Assembly (NCBI RefSeq): GCF_947507565.1 | Contig: NC_089188.1 | Location: forward strand, 2,480,001-2,544,000 | Length of the DNA: 64,000 nt | Direction: 5' to 3' | DNA from: Oscarella lobularis | Lineage: Eukaryota > Porifera > Homoscleromorpha > Homosclerophorida > Oscarellidae | Shown here: positions 12,583 to 25,026 of the stretch, in pieces | Layout of the letters: each line of letters starts with the position of its first letter | How positions within the stretch are numbered: position 1 is the first letter of the stretch | Notes under the pieces: generated by a model | The model's input: only the letters and a program-made list of their open reading frames with translations | Told to the model about the DNA's origin: nothing | Databases searched by the model: none | Translations under genes and position numbers: made by a program

Positions 12583-14004
12583 TCACACTGGAACGACTCC
12601 GTCGCGTTTTCTTCCCGTCTGACATCTCCACGTCATTTCCCATGGATAGGGAATGGGAACGTCACTTGCTTCTCCGAGTCTCTTCAACTGGGGAGAAATC
12701 AAAATAAATAAAAAATTAAGTAATAAATGAACGCGGGGAAAACCTGATCTTCATTCAGCGTCCAATTGTTGAAGCCAGCAGCACAATTATCTTCAAGCTG
12801 AGACAGCGTTTTTGCACCAATGACGACTGAAGAGACAGCTGATTGATGAAGTAGCCATCTGATTGCCACTTGAGCTTGACTTCTCCCTACATAAACATAA
12901 TGTATGTTGTCAATAGGTACAGTATTCAGTCCCCATGGACTGCTCACCTGTTTCCTTAGCAACGCTCTGAAGAACGTCCAGCAAATTCCAGACTTTGTCG
13001 TCATTGCCGTACGTGCTAAAGCCGGGCGTTGACTGGAGAAACATTTTCTTCTCGTCAGCCCAGGCGGCACGTGAGCCAGCCGGAGCACCGCCGTCACGTG
13101 TCATCTTACCGGTAAGCCAGCCCCTAGGAAATCAATTCATTAGATGAGCACTTGTGTGGCTCTTCGTAGTCACCCTTTTAGAGGACTCCAAGGCAAAATG
13201 CCGAGTCCTTCTCTTTTGCATACGTCCTGTAGCTCCCACTCTGTCTGTCTGCACAGGAGACTGTATTGAACCTAAATAAATGAGGTCACCTTCAAATCTC
13301 TACTTATATTAAGAAGAACCTGTAGGGAAACGAATGGTTCATAAGGCTTTGTCTTTGTCAGATCAATGATCTTCTGCAATTGCCAGCCAGTCACGTTACT
13401 CAGTCCCAAATAGCGAACTTTTCCGCATCGAACGAGATCGGTTAGCGTGCTGAGCGTCTCTTCGAGTGGAGTACCATCATCCCAACAGTGGGTCTATAGA
13501 AAAAAAAGATCGCGGTAGGTAGATGGGGTATTTCTTCATTTTTGCCTGGTACAAATCGATGTAGGGAGTGTCGAGTCGTTTGAGGCTTTCCTCCACGGCG
13601 AACATGATGTGTTTGCGCGAGAGACCCACATCATTGGGGCCCGTTCCCGTTGGAAAGCGCACTTTGGTCGCCAAAACGATTTTTTCTCGTTCTTGCTTTT
13701 TCAGCCACGAACCGACAATCTTTTCCGAAACGCCACCCGAATAGACGTCGGCCGTGTCGACGAAGTTTCCGCCGAGGGCGACGAATTTGTCGAGAAGCGA
13801 ATGTGCGAGCTCTTCGTCGCATTGGCCTGGAAGTGCTACACCCTGCAGCAGAGAAAAACAAAAGTTCATGTGCGCGTCTACGTAGCTCTCGCTACCTACC
13901 GCTTTAGGTCGCTCGCCGAATGTCATTGCACCTAGGCAGATGTTGGAAACTTTGACGCCGCAATTTCCTACGTAGCGAAGCGGCAGTGACGTGCTGTCCG
14001 ACAT
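12583..14004 (-). CDS. Aldo-keto reductase, tandem copy B
   Basis: Paralog of copy A, with the same exon layout at an offset of about 1540 bp. The start [19 protein letters not shown] has a few more residues than copy A. Exon 2 has [20 protein letters not shown] and [17 protein letters not shown], where copy A has RQPTGTSP. The first part of exon 2 reads [19 protein letters not shown] versus [15 protein letters not shown] in copy A, so a four-residue indel (ALPG) separates them. The start codon is only 42 bp from the divergent NT5DC start. Confidence 0.9.
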
Positions 14005-14046
14005 ACTTGCGCAAAGAGTGCGTAGAACGTGCGCAGACACACCAAT

Positions 14047-16322
14047 GCCCGCGCCCCTCGCCCGTTTATCGCGTCTTCTGCGACGCTATTGCAGCGATTT
14101 TCGCGTCAGATACGAAGCAGAGAAACGACGAGCGACTGGTAAGCTTTGAATTCCGCTGCTGCTTGGAGAAAACTGGAATTCGGCGCAGATTTAGCCGATC
14201 GTTCGCCTCCCACTCTTCTCCCGGTCAACCCACGGGCAATTTTTGCTAACAACGAACTGTCGCTGGGCAATATCGACGCCTACGGCTTCGATTACGACTA
14301 CACGATCGCGAAATATTCGAGCGAATTGCACAAAGTCGTCTACAATCAAGCAAAGTTGATATTGGTCGAACAAAACAACGTAGAAAAAACATTTCCTACG
14401 CTTTGCTTTGTTCAGACTTATTTTCGTCTAGTTTCCTACGGAAATTCTTCAAATTTCCTACGATAAACCTCGCTTTGCCGGATCAGACTTTCCCATACGT
14501 GGCCTGCATCATCATACAGGAAAAGTACGATTTTATATAAAATCTTATGTATTTGACGCTCTTTTCTAGAATGTACTGATGAAACTCGACGTCTTTCTCA
14601 ACATTCAGAGCGGAACCGTCTATCGGTAGAGTAGACATTATTGATATAGGACTCACTCTTCGATTTTTTTTCTAAGGGGTCACACGGCTCTAGGTGATGA
14701 AGAGACCCACGAATTGATGAATGGTCGTGTCATTCCTCTCACAGACCTCAACATATTCAAGGTTCACTTTGTTCTTTTCCCTGTTCTTCGTTGACCAACG
14801 CATTTTTTAATCAGAATGTTGGAGGAGTTCGACAGCTTGTTGATCAATTTGCTGTTCCAGAATTGACCCTGCTAGCAGATTGCACTCAGGTTAGAGCTCA
14901 GTTAATTAATTAGTTAGACAACAATTGATGCCGGGTGTCCAGTATCTTGTTGATAAAGAACTACCCTACGACTCTGAATATCTAGCATCTGACATTAAGG
15001 CACGCACGCACGCGTAGACAAAGTTGTCTTTCCTAAAGTCTCAGTCTTTGATATAGAATGCTATACGTAAGGTTCACCTAGACGGTATTATGAATGATGC
15101 TGTTGTTGAAGACAAAGGTCCTCCCTCCTACAGATTCGTTTTTCAATGTGACATTGTCTTTTTTAGAGAGATTTATTGTGCGTAGTCCTCAGACAGTTGA
15201 ATTATTTAACCGGTTGAAATCGGCTGGCAAACACCTTTTTATAATTACAAATAGCAAATTCACGTTTGTGTAAGTTTTCTTATTAATAAGAGCGCGCTTT
15301 GGCAACGGGTCTTCTAACGTAGAGACGAAGGAATGAAATATATTGTTGGGAATGACTGGAGAGACTTATTTGACGTCGTTGTCGTCAAAGCTCGAAAGCC
15401 ATTTTTTTTTCAGGACGACGACATGTACGTTGTCTCTTGCATAGGCCAATTCATTTATTTATTTCAATTTCTCTTTAGACCTTTTCGACGTCAGGAATCG
15501 AGCGGGGACATGCCTACGTGGAGACGCATTGATAAATTCGAACCGGGTGGCGTCTATCAAGAAGTCGTCTCTCTTAATTAATTAATTAATTAATAAAGTT
15601 ATCAGGGATTTTTTGTGTTAGGGTAATGCGCATGATTTTATGAAGCTGACCAACTGGAAAGGAGCCAATGTTCTCTATTTTGGTGATCATGTTTTTTATG
15701 ACTTGGCTGTAAGACGAACTCGGAAGTAGGGACACTCTTTAGCTTCTGTTTCTAAGGATGCTCTTCTGAAGATACACTGGAGAACAGGGGCTATTATTGA
15801 AGAACTAGAGGCAAAGCATACGAAAAAATTAAAAAATATTGTCGTCTAGTCCTTTCTCGTAGAAGGAGATAAAGATATCGAATTCCCATGAGTACACTCG
15901 CAAACTCATATGGTTGCAAATCCTTCAAGATCTTATAGAAGAATTGCAGGTACGCAACCGAGATAGTAGTGCTCAAACGCCCTTCTCTTTGTGGGGCAGG
16001 TTCACACGAAAGAAGAACCCTGTCTTCTCATGAAATCGTGGCTCAACGAAAGAGATCAACTAAGGTAAGATTCCCCCCCCCCCACACATACGACTGTATA
16101 AGAATGTATTGGGGCATCAGGCACGATCTCAAGAGCATGTTTAATCCGCGATTTGGAAGCGTCTTTCGGACGCACAACAATCCGAGCTACTTTTCCCGTC
16201 GACTTTCTCGATTTGCCGATATTTACACGTCATCGATTGACAACTTGCTATACTATTCGCTCAAGCATACGTTTTATCCTCGACGCGCGGCCCTTCCACA
16301 CGAAATGGTTGTTGCTCATTAG
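14047..16322 (+). CDS. NT5DC3: 5'-nucleotidase domain protein, NT5DC2/3-like
   Basis: HAD-superfamily protein of the NT5DC2/3 group. The first exon, [20 protein letters not shown], is an Arg-rich amphipathic leader typical of mitochondrial import. [13 protein letters not shown] is the HAD DxDxT motif; [32 protein letters not shown] and [12 protein letters not shown] are later HAD motifs. The C-terminus, [18 protein letters not shown], matches the NT5DC2/3 ending closely. More than ten exons. The choice between NT5DC2 and NT5DC3 is not secure, because a single pre-duplication ortholog is likely in this lineage. Enzymatic activity of the family is poorly known. Confidence 0.88.
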
Positions 16323-16343
16323 ACTTTTTATTTTATTGTCTCT

Positions 16344-17731
16344 CTATGGATCTATGACGTCGATACCCACGTCTTTGCATACGGATTCCATTAACCCTTT
16401 CATGTGTTCTAACCACTGTATCTATAAAAACCGTTGCCCCCCCGGTGACGTCACAACTAGACTATTACTTACTTTGTGGTCTTCGAATGTGTATGAGCCT
16501 GTTCGACAGACTTCTTTGATAGGAAAACCGTACAATTGATGTAGGTAAACCTTCGCTGACATAGGATACTATAATGAAACGTTTACGTGATTTTTTCTTA
16601 GGTGCCCTTATATGTACGTTTTGCATGAGAGTTGTCTCTGCAATGGCTAGAAATTGTTGCACGCTTTTTGCCTTTTCGGGCTCGCTTTTCCAATTTTTGC
16701 ATAACCAAGTGTGCATCCATGGATAGAAGTTGGCTGAAATTCCACTGAAGCCCCTGTTCTCTCTCTCTCTCGTCACGTGTTTACTACGAGAATTCGCTTA
16801 TATGTACCTGGCTCCGTGTTCCAATGAGAGTTTGAGAGTTGCAACGTTGGCGTTGTAAAAGCTAAATTAATATAATAAAAGGTCTTTGATTTTTTTGTTA
16901 GAATTACTTGCCTAAAATTTTTGACATTTGCTTTGTTTAGGGCGGCTAGTTTCTGTATGATTGGCTCAGCCAATGACACGGTGTCTTTGTGAAAGAGAAA
17001 TCTCCCCGTTGATGCCAGCCAACAAAGCAATTCCGGGGTAAGATATCTAAGCACACACATGAATGTTAATGTGGAGGAGAATTAGTCAGTTTTTCACCTT
17101 TTGTACGGCACAGGGCATTCGTATAAACCAAGAGGAATGTCTTCGGTGAGTCTGAGCAGTTCTTCTACGTTTGCTTTCCAGATTTCATCTCCCTGACGTG
17201 CACATGCGTAAGGAATCTACGCATTTAATTATTTACCTCGTCTTCTTTTGCCAGTTGATTGACTACGACTACAACGGCGTCGACTTCCTTTGAAATTTTG
17301 ATGACGAATTTTGCCTGCTCTTCGACAGACCCTCCAAACGTTCCTAGACAATTGAATAATCGTTGGTCGAGGACTGCGTGTGTGTGGAGACCGCAAGCGA
17401 CTACTGGAACTCTTCCGGCTGCGCGACATTTGACGTGTCGAGCCAATTGCACTTTTTCGTCGTCACTCAGCTAGGAGATCGTTCGAACTTGCACGGGAGC
17501 AATCGTCGACTTACGTTATACATTTCGCTCGACTGGCAGACTGCAAAGAGTCCACTGACTCCTGCTTTGATGTACCATTCGATCAGAGCTAGAAGCAGAC
17601 CTCCGATCCAATATTTCAAAGATCAAGTCCTTTTTCATCTTACCATCGAGGCATTTATAGTCGATCGATGTCGTCTTGTCGTCGTCAAAAGGTGTTATCA
17701 TTGTCGGCCAAACACCGGGAGGTAACGCCAT
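16344..17731 (-). CDS. DapA-family (DHDPS/NAL-type) aldolase
   Basis: Class I aldolase fold of the dihydrodipicolinate synthase / N-acetylneuraminate lyase superfamily. Exons read MALPPGVWPTMITPFDDDKT, IEWYIKAGVSGLFAVCQSSE, RVPVVACGLHTHAV, IPLGLYECPVPYKR (active-site Tyr), FLFHKDTV (Schiff-base Lys), ANFYPWMHTWLCKNW, and the end WLEHMKGLMESVCKDVGIDV. The pattern looks closer to bacterial DapA-like proteins than to animal HOGA1 or NPL, so the substrate is open. It converges with the NT5DC gene, with 21 bp between stop codons. Confidence 0.82.
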
Positions 17732-17881
17732 TTTACACGTGACGTCGGTTTCTAGTTGCTATAGTTGCTTGTTGCTATGGCACTGCGTGTGCGCAAAGCA
17801 AACAACGCCTCACTCGTTCGAAGCGCGGTCTGGTGCGCAGTGATGCTGTTCTCTTTTCCAATTGGAGGCCCGAATTTGACG
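17732..17881. promoter_or_regulatory. Divergent promoter with overlapping E-box and CRE
   Basis: ACACGTGACGTC at about 17735-17746 joins a CACGTG E-box and a TGACGTC CRE half-palindrome. It sits just upstream of the DapA-like start (17731) and opposite the next plus-strand gene. Confidence 0.45.
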
Positions 17882-19590
17882 ATGAACCCAGAGAAGAGCG
17901 ACAAAGAAGCGAAGACGTTTTCCTCAGCGTCTGTACCAGTCAAAATGAAACGAAAGTGAGTCAGAGAATCGACGTTTCTTCTCCTTTTTTACGTTTTTCT
18001 CACGTAGGACGTTGAAGCACGTATCTCAATCCGATCGTCTCGAGATAGAAAATCGGAAAATGGAAGAGCGTTTGCGATCGCTTCGCGAAACAATGCTCAA
18101 GGAAAAGGAAGAGCGCGAGTGAGAACTACGAGCCTATTGGTCACTTTTATCACGCGGCGTTGCACCACATTAGGTCAGCAGGATGTCACTGGAGTTCGGG
18201 AAAAACGGGTCCTCTCGCTTCACACGCCGTCGACGTTCTAAAAAAGAACGTTCAACGGCGACGATTGAGACCACGAAATGACGAAAAGGAGCCTCTCAAA
18301 GTAAAGCTTCTTGTCGACTCGAACGCCGCCGAAAGTCCTAAGAAACGGCCCATTGCCAAACCCCCGCAACCGCAAAAGAAAACGGTACAGAGAATACATA
18401 ATAGATTCTCTGTTATATTCGATTCTTTGTATAGGGGGAATCATCCGGTGGTGGTGGTGGTGGTCTTCTTCTTCAAGGAACGTATGATGAGTCGGCTAGT
18501 GCTCAATCGTTTGCTGAGGCACTCAAAGCGTGGCGACAAGCGGGAAAAGAAAGTCAATCTACTACTGATTCTACTCACAATGGTGCGTGTTTTCTATACG
18601 AATTTTTCTCTGGTACAAAGCCAGTTTTTTTGTGTAGATGTTTCAGTGGCTAGTTGCGAGATTCAAGCTGGTGATTTGAAGACAACGTCTGTTGCTAGTG
18701 CTTTAGAGGCGGCGGCGCAATGTTCAGCTGGAGGCATCAGTTATATGGAACGATTGCTTTTGAAAAAGATGAGAGCCAATCAGGATCTGTTGTCGTCGCC
18801 ACAGAAGACATGTAGCGAAGATTTTCAAGTTCGCAAATTTGATGTTGACAACAAGGAGGAGGATGATGAGGATGTTGATGATGAGCTATTGAGGCTTTTT
18901 GCTTCTGACAATCAGATTGAATCAAAGAAGAGAAACGCGGACGTGGACGTGACAAGGAGTGCGGAAGAGTTTGCTGATTATATTGTAGAAGAAGTTTTTG
19001 AAGAAGTAAAAGGAGATATTGAATCAAAAGTTCAAAATTCAATTTCTGAAGAAGAAGAAGAAAAACCTGAGCAGGAAATTTGGAAAATTCCAATACGACC
19101 ATACAGCGGACTTGACAAGTTTTTCTTAGTTGGAAAAGATAAGGAAGGTGAAGACCAAGATAAGGCAGCAGCAGCAGCAGCCAATAAAGAAGATTCTAAA
19201 AGTCTTTGGCTAACCAAAACCACTACGTGGAATCCTCTTCTGAGTCAGATTAAGTTGGATGACAAAGTAATCAAGGAGTCTGATTCAGATTCAGATTCAG
19301 ATGATGGGATGATGCCAGTTTATATGAGACCTAGCTCTGTGATTCAAAATGTTCCCAATGATGTTGTTGATGATGATGAGGATGAGGATGGTGAAAATGA
19401 TCAATTGGCTCTTGATAATTTAGCGTCGGAATTGCGTTCAATGAGTCAGTTGGAACATGTTGATGATAGTGTTGCCACTGGTGGAGCTTACTCAGGCAAA
19501 TTACTTCCAGATCCTGACACTTTTATGAAGGATTTCGAAGAAGTGGAGAAAATGTTTGCTACTGCAGAAGAATTTGAAGACTCGCTATAA
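17882..19590 (+). CDS. Acidic coiled-coil protein, possibly ZBBX-like
   Basis: Not recognised with certainty. The N-terminal part has a charged helix (ENRKMEERLRSLRETMLKEK), then SAGCHWSSGKTGPLASHAVD and KVKLLVDS. After a Gly-rich intron boundary comes SYEGDESSGGG-type sequence and SAQSFAEALKAWRQAGKES, an FAEALxxWR block that resembles ZBBX/B-box coiled-coil proteins. I did not find a B-box zinc finger. The last exon is very acidic with Asp/Glu runs (EEEDEEEDDE-type) and ends EEFEDSL. The reading frame continues through two unspliced introns, so only the spliced frame should be trusted. Start codon candidates are 17765, 17777 and 17882; the last leaves room for a promoter. Confidence 0.5.
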
Positions 19591-19750
19591 GCAACTGATA
19601 ACCGCTATTGCTTTATTGGCTTGAGAGAGTTTAGCGCGCGTGTTAGAATTTCGTCACAGGGAACCTCCCTTCTGATCTCAAAAGTCTGTTCCAACCCCAA
19701 CACTAACAATAACCCTTCTTCTAGTATCCGTGGTTCCACCTTCGACCCAG

Positions 19751-21746
19751 ATGGAAGTCTTTCGACGAGCTGCTGCAAGTGCAAAGGTATTCGCTTCAGG
19801 CGGAGGCCACGGCGATCTGAGCCACGCCATCTCTCAACAAAAAGCGATCGTCGAGACGGGTATCAAGTTAATCACGGCCGTAACAGACGGTAAGAGAAGG
19901 GGCGCGGGGCCGCGTTTTTGCATCGTACGAATAATTTCTTTCTCTAGCATCTCTTTACACGTACAAATGGGCTCGATCCGAAGAGAACAAAGCCATCGAA
20001 GAAGTTTTTCACAAAATGTGCGGCCTCACGACGCTCTGGTCTGAGTCGCAGCGCCAACTCTTTGGCGAGGTACTATTGCGAAAGTAGTCGTGCGACGTTT
20101 CCGACTGACGTGTTTCGGTGACGTGTTTCGGTTTCGTAGTACAAACGACTTCGTGACGCGTTCAAGGAAATACGTCACGAAGAGAAGAACCTCGACGATG
20201 CGAGAAAAGTCGAAGGATCCTGTTCGACGAAGCTAGCCAAACTGAAGAAACAGGTGACTATAACTCATGCACGATAATTAATTAATTAAATTCATAAATA
20301 GATGGAGGCTACAAAGAAGAAAAACGATGTTGCAAAGATTGACCTTCTCATGCCCGAACTCAAGCAGGTAATTAAGAACTCTTCCTTTCACTTTTCTTTG
20401 CATTTCTACTACGTGTACGTGTAGGCTGTTAGTGCAAATGACAAGGCAAATGAAGAACTGACTCGTCGACTTGATCACAATGAAGCTTTGAAGGTAAAAA
20501 GACGTTTTTTTTTCATATTATGGTTCAATTTTCTTCTCTTCAAAAGGCAATCAAGTTGAAGGATGGTCTCATATCATTGTCAAACACTGGCATTGAAATG
20601 GCTGAAAAGATGCAAGAGATTTTTGCAGCTCAACGAAAATTGGCCGAACTGATAACAAGCGAAACTGTCCCCAATTCCAATACAGCATCCAATGACCAAC
20701 TTTACGCAGGTACATTCTGGCAAACAGATATGTATATATAATTGAATTTTTTACTACAGGCGTCACTAGAAAAAGTAACGAAATTTTTGACGCTTTATGT
20801 CGTCAGCTTGGCGTGAGCGCTCCACCTCTTCCCGGCGACGGGCAACCAACACTCAAAACGTACGTCCGAGCGTCGAGATCGCAGACAGCAAGAGCACCAC
20901 TTCCGTTGCCGCCGCCATTACCCCAATCACCTCCTCCGACGTCATTTATTCCACCGCAAAAACGACCAAAGCACCAATATGCTGAACCGGATGCTGCTGT
21001 GCCACCCGAAATTCCTCCGCGACGAAGTTTCACGTTTCAAGAGCCTTTAGGTGCCAGTGGCGTTGGAGAATACGTTGAACCGGACAACGATGGAAGTAAT
21101 TAAAATAGAGAGAGACGATGCATTAATGCCTATGTTAAGAATTCTCTCTTTAGAAGAAGATGATGATGTTGATTACACGAAACCAAGTGATATGTATACG
21201 TGGATCTGGCAGCGTCAGTCAAGCATCCTTGGTGGTGGACGTGCCGGATATACTCAGGTATATGATGAAAAGGGGCCAAGTCCTAAAGGGGGAAGTCCAA
21301 GGGGAGGTAGTCCAAATCACAGTCCACATCAGAGTCCGAGAGCTGGTAGGGCGGAAGCAAGTCAGAGAAAGGGCGCTAGGGTTGCAAATGCGGACATGTT
21401 ACGTGAAGACAGCGTGGGCTATCTTTTGCCAAAGGACGTAATTGATGGTGGTGACAGTTCGGCTAAAGTCAGATTCGAAATTTCGGATGAAGATAAAGGG
21501 GACTATGCGTATGCTCGAGTGGTTACGACAAGTGCAATTCCTCCTAAAGTGCCAATCCGAAGAAGTAGAAGTGAAAATGAAGGGGGATCTATTTCTGCTG
21601 CTGCAGCTGCTATAGCAAAATTGCCAGTCAAAGAGAGAAAACGTCCTCCAGTGCCACCCGCTCCTTTTCAGCCAAAGTCAACAGGTGACGCGTCGGCGGG
21701 GGCGGCGGCGGCGGCGGCGGCGACAGAAAAAAATGAACCAAAGTAA
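19751..21746 (+). CDS. BAR/Pil1-like coiled-coil adaptor, Pro-rich tail
   Basis: Unnamed membrane-adaptor candidate. The first about 230 residues are a long helical region: SHAISQQKAIVETGIKLITA, SESQRQLFGEYKRLRDAFKE, DARKVEGSCSTKLAKLKKQ and GIEMAEKMQEIFAAQRKLAE. Layout and spacing recall BAR domains, in particular the fungal eisosome Pil1/Lsp1 type. The tail is proline-rich (LPLPPPLPQSPPPTS, RKRPPVPPAPFQPKS) with tyrosine motifs YVEPD, YTKPSD, YTQVYDE and DYAYARV, and a Gly-Ser-Pro repeat. An intron at about 21095-21151 must be removed to keep the frame; without it the protein would stop after DNDGSN. It lies directly upstream of the double-SH2 SHARK kinase on the same strand, so it could be a substrate or partner. 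That is inference only. Confidence 0.7.
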
Positions 21747-21877
21747 ACGGCGATTGTAAGTGAGCAGGGATAAAGTTCCTGCTACCATTTTTTACATTTG
21801 TTATTTAGTGCGCGATGCAGGTCTTACACTATTTGTACACGTATACCTACTCCTTTTTTGAACTTTCTTCTTTTCAG

Positions 21878-22055
21878 CTTTATCTCAGGTCAATAAACGT
21901 CCTATTGTTGAAACCCGGAAGCGGGTAGGATGTGAATTACCTCCGGGAAGAGTTCTCCTTGTTGTCTACTGTCTGTTTTAGAGACTCGGATCGACAGCCG
22001 GATGTCGTTTTGTTTTGAGCCGATTGCTGCTCAAGCGTGCGACATTCTCTATCTC
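21878..22055 (+). pseudogene. Fragment of USP44/49 gene (two exons and intron)
   Basis: This stretch parallels the minus-strand USP44/49 gene at about 30875-31036: CTTTATCTCAGGTCA, CTATTGTTG, ACCCGGAAGCGGGTAGGAT, an intron ending in GTCTGTTTTAGAGACT, and CGACAGCCGGATGTC. The frame is destroyed: CATTATACG became CAATAAACG, which adds a stop before the Tyr of the GHYTSYC motif, and the second block is shortened. Because the intron and its splice sites are kept, this is a DNA-level duplication and not a retrocopy. It is inverted and about 9 kb away from its source. Confidence 0.75.
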
Positions 22056-22124
22056 CTTAACTGACTGCTTCAACGATCGCACGGGCCGCCGCTACACACT
22101 GAATAATTTGTTTTCGATCGTCAT

Positions 22125-22130
22125 CACGTG
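22125..22130. promoter_or_regulatory. E-box CACGTG upstream of SHARK kinase
   Basis: TCATCACGTGCCCC lies 53 bp upstream of the SHARK start codon, one of several CACGTG sites placed next to start codons in this window. Confidence 0.35.
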
Positions 22131-22182
22131 CCCCGCCTAAACACTTGGCCTCTTTGCGCGCACGTTAGGTGAGAAAGAGAGA

Positions 22183-25026
22183 ATGGCTGCCGAAACGGCA
22201 CGCGACAACTGGTTCCACGGCAAAATCAGCCGCGAAGCGGCCGAGCACATTCTCCTCTCGAGTAAGCGTCGTCGCGAGGGTCTTTTTCTCGTGCGCGAAC
22301 GCCCAAACGAGCCGGGAACGTACGCGCTCTCGTTATTCGCACGCGGCCAAGCGAAACACTACCAAATTCAGCACATGGGAGACTATCACTACGCCATCGA
22401 CGACGGACCCGTCTTTCAAGGCATCGACGAGCTCGTTCGTCACTATTGCGATAAAGCGGACGGCCTCCCAACGCGACTATTCGATTTCTGTCCGGGAAAC
22501 GTTCCCCCGGCGGCCATACGAAAGCGCTACGAGACCGATCTTCATCGCGCTGCCTACGACGGCGATATACAACGCGTTAGTCGACTCTGTCGCGAAATGG
22601 CTCCAGAGCAACTCAATGCGAGGAATCCAAGCGGTGCCACGCCCCTATTTCTAGCAGCGAGTCGCGGACACGCGGACACAGTTGGAGCGCTCGTGCGCGT
22701 TAGCGCTGACGTCAAAGTGAGAGACAATAGCGGAACGACACCACTTCAGGTACATATAGAAAATATCTCACAATTAATTAATTAGTTAATTAATTAATTA
22801 TCGATATTTTAGGCGGCCTGTATGAATGGGCACGGTGACGTTTGTCGAAGTCTTATTCAACTCGGTGGAGCCGAAGTTCAAGATCGAAATTCGAGCACGG
22901 GATGGGTGGCTTTGCATGAGGCCGCCTTTCGAGGTCATCTCGATTGCGTTCGCGCTCTGCTTGAACTCGGCGCTCCTTTGAATCCGCGCACGCGCGATGG
23001 CGACACTCCCAAAGTCTTAGCAAGTCGCTATGGGCGACACAAAGTTGCTTCTTTTCTCGGTATGAAATAATATTTAATTTAGTAATCATTTAATTATTTT
23101 TTATGACGTAGAAACGTATCGCATTTCTCCTGCGCCAACTAAACGCTCTGAATGGCTTCATCCGTCCAGTGTCAATCGAAAGGTAAAAATAGAAAAAAAA
23201 TTGTCTATTTTTTATTAATTGTTTCTTATTTAGACTGCTATTGAATTGTTGCGTGCTTACGGGCTCAGCGACGGTCTCTTTCTCGTCAGATGCAAGATGA
23301 CGTCACGTGATCTTTATGCCGTGTCGCTCGCTCTCAATTCGACTATCTATCATTATGAAATTCAGAAGAAGGTGAGAGTGCAGCCAAAAAATTAATATTC
23401 TATATCTATCTTTTTTTTGAAGGAACCTAATCTTTATTTTATTGATGACGGTCCTTATTTCACGTCTCTCGAACACGTCGTCGCTCATTACATGAAACGC
23501 CCGGATGGCCTTCCCACTCAACTCCGCACTCCAATTTCTCCACAACAGGGAAAAGTGAAACCAATTCCCGCTCCTCGACCACCCAACGTTCCCAAGCCAA
23601 CAGCGCCTGAAAACCCGGATGACGATGACGACGATTACAGCCACGCTGATCAATGGGAAAAACAACCCCGTAGCGTCGACATGAGCAGCGGCCTTGGATT
23701 TGATTATTTACCTTCCGTTAGTTCTTCAACTCCAAAGGTGGCGCCTCTGCTGCCTACGGCAATGCGACCACCCGCTCCTTTGCCCTCTTCAATGCCCGGA
23801 CAAATGTCACTAATTAATGAAACGGCTATCAAATATGATAAGGAATTGGGGCAGGGGGCGTTTGGTTCGGTTATGAAAGCATTCTGGACGAGTCCAGATG
23901 GCAATATTGTAATAACAATAAGAAATCATTATATATTTTTTAATATTTTTCTCTATTAGATTGATGTTGCTGTGAAAACGCTGAGAACTGATCAAATGGG
24001 ACACGGGGAACAGGTCCGGTACAAATGAGACTTCAATCTCTCTGACTCAATGATTTTTTTTAGGAATTTTTGCGTGAAGCCCGCGTCATGATTAATCTTC
24101 ACCACGCTTGCATTGTCCAATTGATTGGAGTCAGTCTTGGCACTCCCATGATGTTGGTATGTCCTCGCACAGATCGTCCAATCAAATTCCATATAATATT
24201 TTTTCTTCTTCTTCTAGGTGCAGGAATTGGTTCCTATGGGCTGTCTTCTTGATTTGCTCATCGATCATCCGGAAAAATGTGCCGTCCTTACGCTGAAACT
24301 GTGGGCCGCTCAAATCGCCAACGGTAAAATAAATCAATAATAATTAATTAACGTAAATATTAAATATACATAGGCATGGTCTATCTTGAACAAAAGCGAT
24401 TTGTTCACCGAGATTTGGCCGCTAGAAACATTCTCGTAGCTAGTCTTAATCAGGTAGAGTTACAATGCAAGAATCGCTCACAACGAGTGACTTGAATTTC
24501 TCGCAAAGGTTAAAATCAGTGATTTTGGATTATCGCGTGCAGTTGGAGCTGATAGTCAATATTACAAGGCTTCCAAGGGTGGTCGATGGCCAATAAAATG
24601 GTAAATATTAATAGGTTAATTTTGTTTTTATATATTGTTTCTTCTTCTTCACAGGTATGCACCGGAGTCTGTAAATTTTGGCGAATTTTCGCATGCCAGT
24701 GACGTCTGGAGCTACGGAATCACTCTCTGGGAAATGTTTTCTTATGGTGAACAACCCTACGGGGATTGGACAGGAACTCAGGTCAGTTTTTATTATTTTT
24801 CTCTTTGTTTATGATTAAATAATTTTTTCAGACTTTGAATATGATTGAGAATTCTGGATATCGACTTGAGAAGCCTGAGGCCTGTCCCGCGTCCGCTTAC
24901 GGTCTCATGCTTTCGTGTTGGGATATCGATCGTGATAAGCGGCCTACGTTTTTGGCGCTTTACAACATTTTCCTTGAAGATTCCGAATATGGAGACATCA
25001 GGAAGCACGAACATTTTTATGCATAA
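22183..25026 (+). CDS. SHARK/HTK16-type tyrosine kinase (SH2-ANK-SH2-kinase)
   Basis: Non-receptor tyrosine kinase with the ancient SHARK layout, known from Hydra HTK16, sponges and Drosophila Shark. SH2-1: [16 protein letters not shown] with [18 protein letters not shown]. Ankyrin repeats: [35 protein letters not shown] and [22 protein letters not shown]2-2: [11 protein letters not shown] with [10 protein letters not shown] proline-rich linker follows. Kinase: [12 protein letters not shown] (glycine loop), VAVKTL (ATP Lys), [10 protein letters not shown] (catalytic loop), [28 protein letters not shown] (activation loop) and [17 protein letters not shown]. All catalytic residues are present. 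The protein ends at HEHFYA. Fly Shark binds ITAM-like phosphotyrosines on engulfment receptors; the same is plausible here. Confidence 0.96.
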
